Source: Mrakia gelida (taxonomy: Eukaryota; Basidiomycota; Tremellomycetes; Cystofilobasidiales; Mrakiaceae). From it: DNA of 64,000 nucleotides. The notes below the pieces were generated by a model that was not told where the DNA came from, ran no database searches, and saw nothing but the letters and a program-made list of their open reading frames with translations. The stretch spans positions 124,001 to 188,000 of the forward strand of contig BRON01000008.1 in assembly GCA_024345305.1 (NCBI GenBank). The letters run 5' to 3'. How positions within the stretch are numbered: position 1 is the stretch's first letter; every line of letters begins with the position of its first letter. The translations under genes and the position numbers were made by a program. Below are positions 54,498-64,000 of the stretch, one piece after another.

Positions 54498-55061
54498 AGT
54501 AGTGAAGTTGGTGAGAGTGGAAGGGTGTGTAGGGGAGGAAGTTGGGATGAGTTGGGTTGATGCAAGGGGGTTGATGTAGATGGGAGAAGACGAGCAGAAG
54601 GGCTGAATTCTCGTTTTTGAAGCCTCGTCGATGACGCACCGACGAACCTCGATCTCGACGCAATTTCACGATGTGTCTTCCTTCTGGTAGAGTCCGGGCA
54701 GAGTGACGTGTGTTGGAGATTGGGTGGTATCGCGGAAGCTACGAGAAGGGGGTTGAGCTGAGAGCCGTGAGCCGAAAACACTTCGCTCGACGAGAAGGCG
54801 AAGATGGGGACGCGTCGCGTTCGAAGGAAAAGAGTTAGATGAGGATCCAGAGGGACCACTCGGTCTTGGTAGGCTCGAAGATAGGGAGAGTATGAGTACG
54901 AAGCTATCTCGCCAAAATCCTGTCAGATTCTCTGAAAACCTCGTCCGTCTTTCTCACTTCAAAGTTAAGCTCGTCTGTCTCTATCGCTCGACGACTTTTC
55001 ATCCCTTCAACGAGATCTGCGGTAAAGACATTTGCATCGACCAGTTTGAGCAAGTCCACGA
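54498..55061. other. Intergenic region
   Basis: 564 bp, holding the leader of the small gene and the 3' end of the RING-IBR gene. Octamer GACGCGTC at 54809. No gene seen. Confidence 0.4.
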
Positions 55062-57097
55062 CTACTCGGCTCCTCGGTGGTTCTGATGCAACGTGGAAAA
55101 GGAAGCAGACTCAGTCCATCGCTTCGACGAGGAAAAGCGAGACGCGTCCAAGAAATCGACTCACCCTCGTCTGATGGTCAACAAGGTCCTCGTTCCCTCT
55201 GTACAGCTTCCCACAGCAAGACCAAACGTCGTGATCTCGAGTCATTCGAAGGTGGTTGAGGAGGTCCAGCTTGGTTCCGAGGTCTCGTTCGCAGTAACCG
55301 CACGTCGTCTCGCGAAAGGTCGACGTAAAGGGATGGAACGTGATTCGACCTGATGAAACGAGGAGAGACGCGCCCAAGTGAGCTAATAGATCGGAAGGAG
55401 AGTTCGTGTGGTATAAGGAGGTGTGATAGACTCACGAAGAGCTGGGATGTGTCGAGGAACGGGTTGACGAGACGCTGCTTGTTCGAGTCGCTCGTAGTCC
55501 TCCCTGACGGTCAAAGAGAGCAAAGCGAACCATTTCAGTCACGATGTAATACAAGAGGAAGGTAGAGTGATAACAAGATACGACTCACGCGAGAGTTTGG
55601 GCCAGGAGCAGAGCCTCGGCGTCGCGCTGAACAACAAGAACGCGGTCAGCTTAGTACGCAAAGGGTCTCGAAGATGAAGATGAGGATTCACTTGCCTGGT
55701 ATCCTGTACAATCGGAGTCTGACGAGCAGGCAGTCTCGGTCAGAGCTGGATTCGAGAGGCAAGGAGGGCAAAACGTCGACGCGCGGACAAAACGACTCAC
55801 CTTCATGCCAAAAGACCTCACAGAACATACAGACCTTGGACTTGCACCAAGGACACTCGTACTCATTGGCCGTGAAGGCGGCGTAGGTTTCGTACTTGAA
55901 GAGAGTCTTTTGACAGTCGTGTCGAGGGCAGGAGAACTGAAAGAAAGGAACGACGCGACGAAGACGAGTGTCACGAGAAGAGGTCAACGACGGCGCTTGG
56001 CTGACGAAGAAGCAGCTACTCGGGCAAAAACTCACGTGAGGAGTCAGGTCTAGCTCTTCTTGATAGTCCTGTGTTGAGATCCGAGACAAGAGAAGAGCGA
56101 GAGAGGTCAGCGACGAGGCTTCGAAGAAGTCGAGCTTCTCCTTTCGTTGGGCTCTGCTCACCCAGGTCGTTTGTCCGTCCTCATCTAGGACCAGTATTGC
56201 AATCTCTCGAGATATAGGAGTGATTCCATCCGGACACTGAACAAGAACCGACTCCAGAACGAGTCAGCGAGACCTCCCTCCTCCCCGAGTCCTCTCGCCT
56301 CCGTCTCGACCATCCCTCCAGCCCTCGAGCTTCACCGCCTTTCCGTTCGGACTCACAGCAGGACACCAAATCGGGAAAACCTTCTTCTTCTTCTTCTTCT
56401 CCCCGCTCTCCTCTCTCCACCCACCCAACTTCCTCTCCAAATGCCTCCCCAGACACCTACTACAAAACTCATGCCCGCACCTCAGCTTAATCCCAAACGT
56501 CTCTCCCTCCACCAACCTCCCTCCAAACACCGCCAATCTCTCGCACAGAAAGCACGTCACATAGCTCTCCGTAGGGATAGGCTGGTAGTGAGGTGGTAGG
56601 ACGGGCGTGGGTTGATCAAGGGTTTGAAGGAAGGAACGGATGGCGAGAACGAAGAGGGCGATGTAGACGAGAACGCCGACGAAAGGGTTGAGGACGAGGT
56701 TGATGTAAATGACGGGGAGATGGAGGAGGAGGACTCGTTTGGCGAGGAGGTGGAGCTTGGCTTGGAAGGACATGAGGGGAGAGGAAGAAGGAGGGAGGAA
56801 GGGAGAGGGTTGACGATGGGCGTCAGGAACGAGATGGAGAGAGGGGGAGCTGAGTTGAGTTTGGGTGGGTTTGGTTGCTAGGGAAACGAGATCGTTGGGA
56901 AGTTCTGGATACTCAAAATGCCGAGAGAGCGGACAGTATAAAGTAGATCTGCGCCTCAGTTCCGTCTCGAAGCGAGCGACAAGAGAGTCGCGAAAGGTCG
57001 ACGCGGATGAGCTTGACTCTCGTTCTTTCACTCCCTTGCTCCTCTTCTTCGAACCACCTTCCGACAGCCACGAGTCGAGAGCGAGGAGAAGAATCAT
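55062..57097 (-). CDS. RING-IBR (RBR-like) protein with C-terminal zinc fingers and membrane segment
   Basis: The start used is ATG 57097 (MILLLALDSWLSE); ATG 56773 (MSFQAKLHLL) is the alternative, and an extra 5' exon around 57211-57300 is possible. A hydrophobic stretch (IYINLVLNPFVGVLVYIALFVL) predicts membrane insertion. RING1 follows: TCFLCERL, LRCGHEFCSRCLGRHLER and CPAC. The IBR has CPRHDC, CPWC, CMFC and H-x4-C. Downstream come a helical linker (DYERLEQAASRQ) and two zinc-finger-like elements (CGYCERDLGTKLDLLNHLRM; SCCGKLYRGNEDLVDHQ). No RING2 with a catalytic Cys is visible, so classical RBR ligase chemistry is uncertain. One intron is GC-AG (55627-55695). Stop 55062-55064. Confidence 0.75.
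55627..55695 (-). other. GC-AG intron
   Basis: On the minus strand the boundary reads CAG|GCAAGT with a GCTGAC branch site and a TTCAG acceptor. It joins DSDCTGYQ to RDAEALLLAQ in frame; the nearest GT breaks the frame. Confidence 0.7.
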
Positions 57098-57384
57098 CGA
57101 ATCGAGAGAAGGGAAGGCATCTGGAAAACGAAGATCAAGAAAAGGGAAGAAGACAACGGTCAGCTCGAGGGGAGGAAAGGGACGCGAGGCGAGCGAGGGA
57201 AACGAACTCACGAGGAAGACTAGAACAGGAAGGGTCGGACGACTTGGAGACTTGGAGCGAGGTTATGCGAAGGCAAACGAAGAGGTCGAAGAGCTCGATT
57301 CAGCGAATCGAGTCAAGGAGAGATGGAGGAAAGAGAAGTCGAGGCTCACCTTCGATTCACTTCGACGCGTTCATCGGTAGCGAC

Positions 57385-58185
57385 TCAGTGTCTGACCTGG
57401 ACGAAGCCGTCGAGAGAGGCAGAGATGTTGCTGGATGAATCTCCAGAAAGTCAGCTCTAGAAGAGTGAACGAGCAGCGAGCGCGAAGAGATGGAAAGAGG
57501 AACGAACTCACCTCTCCTCTCCCCCTCCCTCTCCCGAGAACACCGTCGAGAAATCGGATCGAGGCGAGAGAGGCGATCCATTCAACGTAGCAGTATCCGA
57601 GTCTCCTCCTCTCGAAGAAGAGAGAGTGTTGAGCATGTCCTTGATCTCTCGAAGTTGGAGGAGGCTGGATGAAACGCAAACACGAGAGGACGCTTCCGTC
57701 AGCTCGATCGTCGAGTGAGGAGAGAAGGTCGAAGTTCGAATAACTCACATCTCGTTATCCGTCTCCTCGACCATCTTCTCAAGCTGAGGCTTCTTCCTCT
57801 CCTCATCCCAGTAAGCCTCCAAATCAGCCTTCGTCGCCGCCATCCCCTTCGTCCTCCAAACGAAGTCGAGTTCGGGCGTGGAAATGTTAGGTCGGTAGGC
57901 GTGCATCAGTCGAAGGACTTGCATGATTGTGGGAGGGGGGACAGAAGCGTTCTTGGAGTGTTGGAGGTCCGAGACTTCGGCTCTCTGTACGAGCGAGGAT
58001 GAAGAAGGGAAAGAGGTCAGCGAGTGGAAGGTGGAGGGCGGAGCGAGCACGAGCGAGGGAGAAGTACGAACCTCAGCAGCCGTGAAGGGTTTGATGGACT
58101 GTCTTCGAGTCATCTCAGCGAGGAGTCGAGCATCCGTGTTGAAGAGTCGCCAGGCTTCGAGGTCACCGTAGGCTGGGAGAGACAT
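57385..58185 (-). CDS. Paralogue of the repeated-module gene at 36 kb (one module)
   Basis: Starts MSLPAYGDLEAWRLFNTDARL at 58185. After an intron comes RAEVSDLQHSKN, then the module YRPNISTPELDFVWRTKGMA followed by ATKADLEAYW. A helical stretch and a Ser/Gly-rich C-terminus end ...GFVQVRH at 57385-57387. Four exons join in phase (the GAGAT|C boundary gives EILLQLREIKDMLNTL). It shares its N-terminal motif and module with the gene at 36081-37671. No known domain is recognised. Confidence 0.65.
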
Positions 58186-58517
58186 TCTGGGAGGTGGAAG
58201 GGTGGAAGGGAGGGAGATGGAAGTTGGGAGGACAGAGAAGAGAGAGGGCGGAGCTGAGGGAAGATAAGGGTCAGTCACGAGTTCCGCTCTTTGAGAGAAG
58301 AAAAAACCTTTTCACTCTTCAAAGAGCTCAGCTACTAGCGTCAGTGCGATCAATCAAACCCAAAGACCGAAAGAACACGAGCGACAAAGACTGTCGCGAA
58401 ACGAGATGAGCGAGCGCAACACCTCCTCCGTCGCGTCCGCTCCCCCTCCTCTCCCCTTCTCTTCTCGACACGGACTTCGCTCAGGACTAAAAGCCATCAT
58501 CGATAATCCCTCTAGGT

Positions 58518-59454
58518 CTACAGCTGTGGTTTCGACTCTCCGGTCATGTAGGCTCTGAACGCGTCCATCTGGGTTTGATCCAGACGAGGAGGGAAGTCTC
58601 GCAGCGGTACCCTTTGAAGAACGAGAAGGAGGGAGGGTCAGTTGTCCGTTCTTTTCGCAGAGGGGCCAGGAGATGTGCAAGGATCTCTGCGAGAGACGAG
58701 GCGTTTCGAGAGAGAACAAAGGGAGTGTAGAGCGAAGAAAGAAGAGATACGGCTTTCGGCACGGCTCGACGTTGAGCTCGCTCTTCTCCTTCCTCTTCCC
58801 CCCCCTCCCTTCCTCCTCGCCTCCCCTCCTCCCCTCTCTACCCCCAGACCCAACCGATCCTTCAAGCAAGAAGAGTAAACGTTCAACTCACTTCCTGACC
58901 TTCCAAACATCCTCCGAACTCGGCCCCAACCTCCTCTCCGTTGTCCACTCTGCTCGATATCGAATGAAGGCGTCCCTCCTCTTCTCTGGCTGACCGCTCA
59001 GTTTGGACCACTCCTTCTTGCACTTCTGGTACGGCTTGTCGAACATATCGCAGTGGTCGTTGGCGTGCCCTTCGAGGTAGTACGCGCTTAGACGCCATTT
59101 GATTCCTGCATGAAGGAAGGTGAAGGAGAAGAGAGAGAGGAAGGGAGGGTGAGCTGAGCTGAGCTGAGAAAGAAGGACGAGCGAGAGAGAGAGAGGATGG
59201 ACGGACGCATGACGCATTCCATCCGTTGGTACCTGAGGGAGAAGGAGAGGTCAGTCGAGGGAGAGATGGAGAGGAAAGCAGCAGGAGAAGAGAGAAGAGA
59301 GCTCGACTGACATGAGATCGAGACAGGAAGGGACGTCGTCGACGGTCGGGAAGAGAGCACTTTGAAGGGCGTACTCCTGCTTGTAAACCTCAGCAAGTCG
59401 AGCAGCGGCGGCTTTGGACAGTTGACGGGTTGGGGGTTGACTCGAGTCGGACAT
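58518..59454 (-). CDS. DUF3128 / Emi1-like twin CX9C protein
   Basis: Starts MSDSSQPPTRQLSKAA at 59454. Two CX9C motifs appear after splicing: C-LDLMYQRME-C and C-DMFDKPYQK-C, then RRDAFIRYRAEW and the family signature SSEDVWKVR. Four exons with GTCAGT, GTCCGT and GTGAGT donors. The spliced protein is about 160 aa. Stop 58518-58520 (ESKPQL). The layout matches DUF3128 (PF11326), which includes yeast Emi1; twin CX9C proteins are usually oxidised by Mia40 in the mitochondrial intermembrane space. A mitochondrial role is therefore likely but inferred. Confidence 0.8.
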
Positions 59455-59933
59455 GGCGTTTGATGGGGGGAAAGGGGAAGGAGAGAAGGAGGGGAGGGAT
59501 GGTGGTTTGGTTGAGCTCGACTTTCGAAGGAGGGAACGGGTGAAAGACGGACGAAAATCGGCTTCCGAGAGAGATTTTTGCTGAGAAAAATGTATGGGAT
59601 GGATAGAGAGCAAGTCAGAGATGCCTAGAAACTCTTATCGGAAAATTGTTAGAATCGCCGAAAGAAGAGAGCCCGCCTTTCGCACGCGCTGGCTTCGCTG
59701 CTCTCTCCTCTCTTCCTTCCCCCTCTAACGGTCGACCTTCCCTTCCCTCTCCCCTTCCCATCCTCCCTTCTCCTCCCCTCCGACCTCTCCCTTCTCCTCC
59801 TCTCCCCCTCCTCTCAGGGAAGATGGTACCTCCGAGTAGGCCTTTGTCTCGTCCCAGCCGGCGGCAGGATCGATCAACACCTCCTTCTCCTCCTTCCTCC
59901 TCCTCCTCGACCTCGTTCGGTTCCTCTTCCAAG
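59455..59933. promoter_or_regulatory. Divergent promoter region, DUF3128 gene / RAX2
   Basis: 479 bp with a GA/CT-rich core. An in-frame ATG at 59823 would extend RAX2 by 37 residues. Confidence 0.4.
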
Positions 59934-62900
59934 ATGGCCCTCGTTTCGTCCCTCCTCGCTCTCCCTCTCCTCGTATCGGGTCAATCCTCTTCGTCCTCTT
60001 CTCTTCCTCAAGTCAACTTTGCCAAAATGGGATCCGTCGCTCTCGGAGGATCGTTCTCTGGACTGGACTTCTACTCCCCTTCGACCTCGTCCTCGTCCTC
60101 ATCAACAAACATCACCTACTCCTCATCAGCATCCACCCTCGTCCTTCGTTCATCTTCAACCTCAACCATCACACCTTTAGCTCAAACGGAACAAGGAGGT
60201 ACCATCGAGGCTGTATGCTTCCTCCCAGGCGTAGGAGGATCCAACGGAACTGTCTTCGTAGGAGGAAAGTTCGAGGAGCTCGGAGGAGTCAAGAGCAGGA
60301 ACGTCGCCAGCGTCGACGTAGAGACAGGAGTGGTGTCTAGTTTGGGAGCAGGAGGGGTAGAGGGAGAGAGCATATACGCTCTCTACTGCGACGAGTCGAC
60401 GTCCATCGTTTGGATCGGAGGAGAGCTCACGACACCAGTCGGGGAGGCGTCTCCTTCCTCCTCCTCCTCCTCGTACGGAGGAGGCGTCCTTCAATACCTT
60501 CCATCCTCAAACACCTTCACTCCAGCACCCTTCACAGGTCTCTCCTCAGGATCAGTCCAGTCGATATCCCAATCTCCATCCAACTCCTCCCTCCTCTTCA
60601 CCGGATCCTTCTCCCTCTCCTACTCCGGCTCCTCCAACCTCACCTCTCCAACCAACTCCTCCTCCAACTCGACCACCCAGTTCTCTCCATCAGGACTCCC
60701 TCTCTCCAACGTCACCATCCTCTCCTCAGGAGCCACCGCCTTTTCCTCCACCCTCTCGCCCATCCCTCTCCTCGGAGCTGGCGTCCTCATCGACGCTGAG
60801 CCAACGACCACCGTCGAAGGATACACGGACCCCTCTGTCCTCTTCTGTCCAACGGGAGACGATGGAATCAACCACACCTGGCTCGGAAGGGACGGAGGAA
60901 TCGCTCAGATCAACGTTCAGGTCTATAGAGATATCACGGCCAGTGGAATCAGGGTCGGAAACACGTTTGTGAACGGAAGGGGAACGTCAGCGTTCAGGTT
61001 CGTTCCCTCCTCTCCTTTCCCTCCTGTTTGGTTTTATCTCCAAGCGCGATGGAGTACTCATCGTCGTTCTTCTTGGCCCTGTTCTCTACTAGCTTCGTCT
61101 CCGTACCGGACAACACCCTCCTTTCGCTCTCCTACCTCGATCCGGTCACTGGAACCACTCAAACATGCTCTACCTCATGTCCACTCTCGCTCAACTCGTC
61201 CATCCCCTTCCAGGACTTCCTCTTCGCCGACGGAGGTAGGGATATCACCGGATTCCAGATCACCCTTCTCGAATGGAGGGAGGAAGGACCTGGTCTTCAT
61301 CTTCTCGAGCTTCTGTCGGATGGTGAGTGACCCAACTCGTTCGAGCTCGCGCGCGCTTCGCTTCCCTCCGTTCTCTCGAGATGTTGACCGTTTCTCTCGC
61401 TTCTCTTGTTGTTCAGGTGCTTACGCCTCGGCCGCCTCCTCCGGTACCTCCTCCTGCTCCTCCATCGACTCTCCTACCAACTCAACCCTCGTCGGAACTT
61501 GGAACGAGATCACTATCAACACCTCGATCGGAGGGACAACCACCACCGCTCTCCAATCCATCATCCCCTCCTCCGAGATCGCTACCCTCTCCACTCCTCC
61601 CTCGGTCACCTTCCAACCCTACCTCTCCGGAACCGGAAACTACACCGTCAACGTCCTCATCCCAGGATGCCTCAACGTCGGAGACTGCTCGTCGCGAACC
61701 TCCCTCGACGTCTCGATTCAGCCCTACCAAGGAGCCGGTCTTTGGACCTCGACCATCCCTCCCAGCCAGCAGGATCTCACCTTCCTTCTCTATGAAGGAG
61801 CGATGCAGAAGACCGAGGTCGGAGGATTCTCGCCTACAGTCGTGCTGGCGATGAGCTCGTCGCCCGTTGGAGTCAACGACGACGAGTACTCGATCGTCGC
61901 GAATAGGGTCGAGTTCACCCTCACGACTTTGGACACCACCGGAACGGGAAGCAACTCGTCGTCGACTGGGACTGGAGGACTCGGAGGATCGGGAGTCAAC
62001 GGAACGAGTGGAACGAACTCGAGCTCGACGGTCGGAGGGTTCGGAGTCTACGAATGGACGAGATCCACCGAGTCGAACGCGACTGGACTCCTTTCCAACA
62101 CCACCCAAACTCCTTTCGACAAGCTTGCCGTCGCTCTCGCTTCAGCTCTCAAAGCCTCCTCTTCCTCCTCCATCGCCTCCAACGTCTCCATCTCCTCAGC
62201 CATCCTCGTCGACTCGACGTACTACATCGCTGGATCGTTCGAGAGCTCCACCTTCGCCAACATCGTCTCCTACGACGGATCCGCCTTCAAGGTCCTTCCC
62301 AACGCTGGTCTCAACGGTCGAGTTCACTCCCTCGCTCGAGTCGGAACCAAGGTCTACGTCGGAGGAGAATTCACTCGGATCGCTACCCCCGGACGAGCCC
62401 TTCTTCGCCTCGCTGCTTTCGACACCTCGACCAACGCCTGGGAGTCGCTCGGAGGAGGAGTCGATGGATCCGTCACTGGTCTCGTCGTCTCGGGAACCAA
62501 CGTCTACGTCAGTGGGAACTTCTCGACCCTGTTGGCAGCCAACTCAAGCTCGAGCAGCGTCGCGTCTGGAGGATTCGCCGTTTGGGGCACCACTTCGTCG
62601 ACTTGGGTCAGCCAGCAGTCAGTCGTCCTCGGAGACGTCGCTACCGTCGGAGCTGGATCAGGAGGAGACGCGTTCTTCGCTGGAAACATCGTCGGAGCAG
62701 CTGGGTTCGGAGCGGAAGGATTCGTGATGCTCTCGTCCAAAAGCGACGGATCGCCCGAGTTCAACGCAGTCCCCCTCTCCTTCGCTTCCTCCTTCGCCTC
62801 CTCCTCTTCGGCCAACGAGACCATTGTCACTCGTCGAACGCTCTCTCGCCGGTCACCTGGGTCCACCTCCCCTAGCTGGCTCTCGATGTCCGCCGTCGTG

Positions 62901-64000
62901 ATCAAACGAGCCTTCCTCCTCCCTCGACAAACCTCCTCCCCGTCCAACCCCAACGTCCCTGCCATCCCTCGATCTTCCACCCCTGCCCCAGCCATCCTCG
63001 CAGCAGCCTTCTGGACCAACTCGTCCGAGTCGGGAAACCCTTCGGTCGCCGTCGTCGGTGGGAACTTCTCGTCCAACATCCTTGGATCATCAGCCTCAAC
63101 GAGCAGCAACAACGTCGCTCTCTACGACCCTTCGACCAAGACGGTTCGAGCGCTCGAGGGAGGAGTCGTCGATGGTGTGGTTCTGGCGTTGGCGGTGGTT
63201 GGAGATCGGGTCTTCGTCGGTGGAGAGTTCAGGGTGAACAGCACGAACGGGTTGGACGAGGAAGGTCTTGCGATTTGGGACTTGAAGCAGAGGCAGTGGG
63301 TCGCTGGAGAGTTGCCTGGTTTGAGTGGTGAGTTCTCCGTTCTCTTTTTCGTTTCTGCTACACAGAAACTAACAAGCCTCTTCGTCCTCAAAACAGCCTC
63401 GACCGGATCCAACGTCTCCGTGCACGTCCTCGCCCAACGAGGAACCTCCTCGACCCTCATCGTCGCCGGATCCTTCGCCGAAGCTGGATCCCTCCCTTGC
63501 GCTTCCATCTGCGCTTGGGACACCACCGAGCACCAATGGTCCTCCCTCCAGAACGGTCTCTCGGGAGAGATCCGAGCTCTCGACTTCGCAGGCGCGTCCT
63601 CAGAAATCCTCGTCGTCGCTGGTTCCTTCTCCCTCCCCTCCTCCTCCACCGCCTCCTTCGTCGCGCAGTACTCCTTCGCCAACTCCTCGTGGTCCGCTCT
63701 CGGAGACTCGTCGTCCATCCCAGGTCCAGCAACAGCCATCAGCGTCGACAACAAGAACGCGTCCAACATCTTCATCGCCGGAACCTCGACGACTTCGAAC
63801 GCGTCGTACCTCCTTCGGTGGGATGGATCGAGTTGGTCTTCGCCTACGGGAACGAGCTCCCTCGAGTCGACGTCGGTGGTTCAGCAGCTGTCGTTCGTGC
63901 CGCTCTCGGAGGCCCACGATGGCAACTCGGTGATGGAGGAGGACAGGATGTTGATGGTTTCGGGAGCGTTGGCTTTGACGGGACAAGGAACCTTCAGCTC
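59934..64000 (+). CDS. RAX2: RAX2-like cortical polarity protein, 5' part (runs off right edge)
   Basis: ATG 59934 (MALVSSLLALPLLVSGQSS) gives a signal peptide. The extracellular part has repeated kelch-like blades: TVFVGGKFEELGGVKSRN, IVWIGGELTTPVG, YYIAGSFESSTFANIV, KVYVGGEFTRI, VYVSGNFSTL, RVFVGGEFRVNSTNG and LIVAGSFAEAG. Many Asn-X-Ser/Thr sites are present. FVSVPDNTLLSLSYLDPVTG matches the lectin-like domain of fungal Rax2, a bud-site/tip landmark glycoprotein. Visible introns are at about 60999-61079, 61322-61416 and 63328-63396. The membrane anchor and C-terminus lie beyond the window. The frame continues open to 64000. Confidence 0.88.
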   Translation, partial: MALVSSLLALPLLVSGQSSSSSSLPQVNFAKMGSVALGGSFSGLDFYSPSTSSSSSSTNITYSSSASTLVLRSSSTSTITPLAQTEQGGTIEAVCFLPGVGGSNGTVFVGGKFEELGGVKSRNVASVDVETGVVSSLGAGGVEGESIYALYCDESTSIVWIGGELTTPVGEASPSSSSSSYGGGVLQYLPSSNTFTPAPFTGLSSGSVQSISQSPSNSSLLFTGSFSLSYSGSSNLTSPTNSSSNSTTQFSPSGLPLSNVTILSSGATAFSSTLSPIPLLGAGVLIDAEPTTTVEGYTDPSVLFCPTGDDGINHTWLGRDGGIAQINVQVYRDITASGIRVGNTFVNGRGTSAFRFVPSSPFPPVWFYLQARWSTHRRSSWPCSLLASSPYRTTPSFRSPTSIRSLEPLKHALPHVHSRSTRPSPSRTSSSPTEVGISPDSRSPFSNGGRKDLVFIFSSFCRMVSDPTRSSSRALRFPPFSRDVDRFSRFSCCSGAYASAASSGTSSCSSIDSPTNSTLVGTWNEITINTSIGGTTTTALQSIIPSSEIATLSTPPSVTFQPYLSGTGNYTVNVLIPGCLNVGDCSSRTSLDVSIQPYQGAGLWTSTIPPSQQDLTFLLYEGAMQKTEVGGFSPTVVLAMSSSPVGVNDDEYSIVANRVEFTLTTLDTTGTGSNSSSTGTGGLGGSGVNGTSGTNSSSTVGGFGVYEWTRSTESNATGLLSNTTQTPFDKLAVALASALKASSSSSIASNVSISSAILVDSTYYIAGSFESSTFANIVSYDGSAFKVLPNAGLNGRVHSLARVGTKVYVGGEFTRIATPGRALLRLAAFDTSTNAWESLGGGVDGSVTGLVVSGTNVYVSGNFSTLLAANSSSSSVASGGFAVWGTTSSTWVSQQSVVLGDVATVGAGSGGDAFFAGNIVGAAGFGAEGFVMLSSKSDGSPEFNAVPLSFASSFASSSSANETIVTRRTLSRRSPGSTSPSWLSMSAVVIKRAFLLPRQTSSPSNPNVPAIPRSSTPAPAILAAAFWTNSSESGNPSVAVVGGNFSSNILGSSASTSSNNVALYDPSTKTVRALEGGVVDGVVLALAVVGDRVFVGGEFRVNSTNGLDEEGLAIWDLKQRQWVAGELPGLSGEFSVLFFVSATQKLTSLFVLKTASTGSNVSVHVLAQRGTSSTLIVAGSFAEAGSLPCASICAWDTTEHQWSSLQNGLSGEIRALDFAGASSEILVVAGSFSLPSSSTASFVAQYSFANSSWSALGDSSSIPGPATAISVDNKNASNIFIAGTSTTSNASYLLRWDGSSWSSPTGTSSLESTSVVQQLSFVPLSEAHDGNSVMEEDRMLMVSGALALTGQGTFS

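Overview
The window is nuclear DNA of a basidiomycete fungus, most likely a Pucciniomycotina red-yeast-type lineage (Microbotryomycetes). That assignment is inferred from gene style, not from a database hit. Almost every gene is cut by many introns of about 60-110 nt with one recurrent anatomy: donors GTGAGT, GTTCGT or GTACGT, a branch site that is nearly always CTGAC or TTGAC, and AG 20-40 nt later. Leaders are CT-rich and intergenic gaps are short. The gene content is fungal (SWR1, RAX2, a CAP59/GT69 glycosyltransferase, a GPI-anchored cupredoxin, a cytosolic-type alpha-amylase). I see no transposon, rRNA, tRNA or CRISPR.

Layout. 1-15.7 kb: the 5' part of an unrecognised gene (-), an unrecognised Q/P/S-rich gene (+), a GPI-anchored cupredoxin gene (+), a 4HBT_2 thioesterase-like gene (+), mitochondrial EF-G2/MEF2 (-), a small hydrophilic gene whose start codon is split by an intron (+), and a tandem pair of membrane-protein paralogues (+), the second with an in-frame TGA. 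15.7-22.2 kb: a REV1-type BRCT protein without polymerase (+), an F-box-like gene (+) followed by spliced-looking sequence, an unrecognised gene (+) and a MYND-finger gene (+). 22.6-35.6 kb: alanyl-tRNA synthetase (-) divergent from SEC1 (+), the CAP59/GT69 glycosyltransferase (-), and mitoribosomal mL43 (-). 36-47 kb: a gene with a twice-repeated short module (+), an unrecognised gene (-), SWR1 (-). 47-64 kb: a mitochondrial PPR-type gene (+), alpha-amylase (-), a second gene with a split start codon (-), a RING-IBR zinc-finger gene (-), a paralogue of the repeated-module gene (-), a twin-CX9C DUF3128 gene (-), and RAX2 (+), which runs off the right edge.

This is mostly an ordinary housekeeping stretch: mitochondrial translation (MEF2, mL43, the mitochondrial isoform of AlaRS, the PPR protein), exocytosis and polarity (SEC1, RAX2), chromatin remodelling (SWR1), wall/secretory glycosylation (GT69). 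The points most worth a second look are: a palindromic octamer GACGCGTC present about 30 times, mainly in introns; two start codons interrupted by introns; the in-frame TGA in the second membrane paralogue; a stand-alone REV1-like BRCT protein with a clear PIP box; an AlaRS whose two in-frame starts predict dual targeting; a short repeated module shared by two unlinked genes; and introns just downstream of stop codons. Exon joins were made by eye, so individual boundaries may be off by a few bases.
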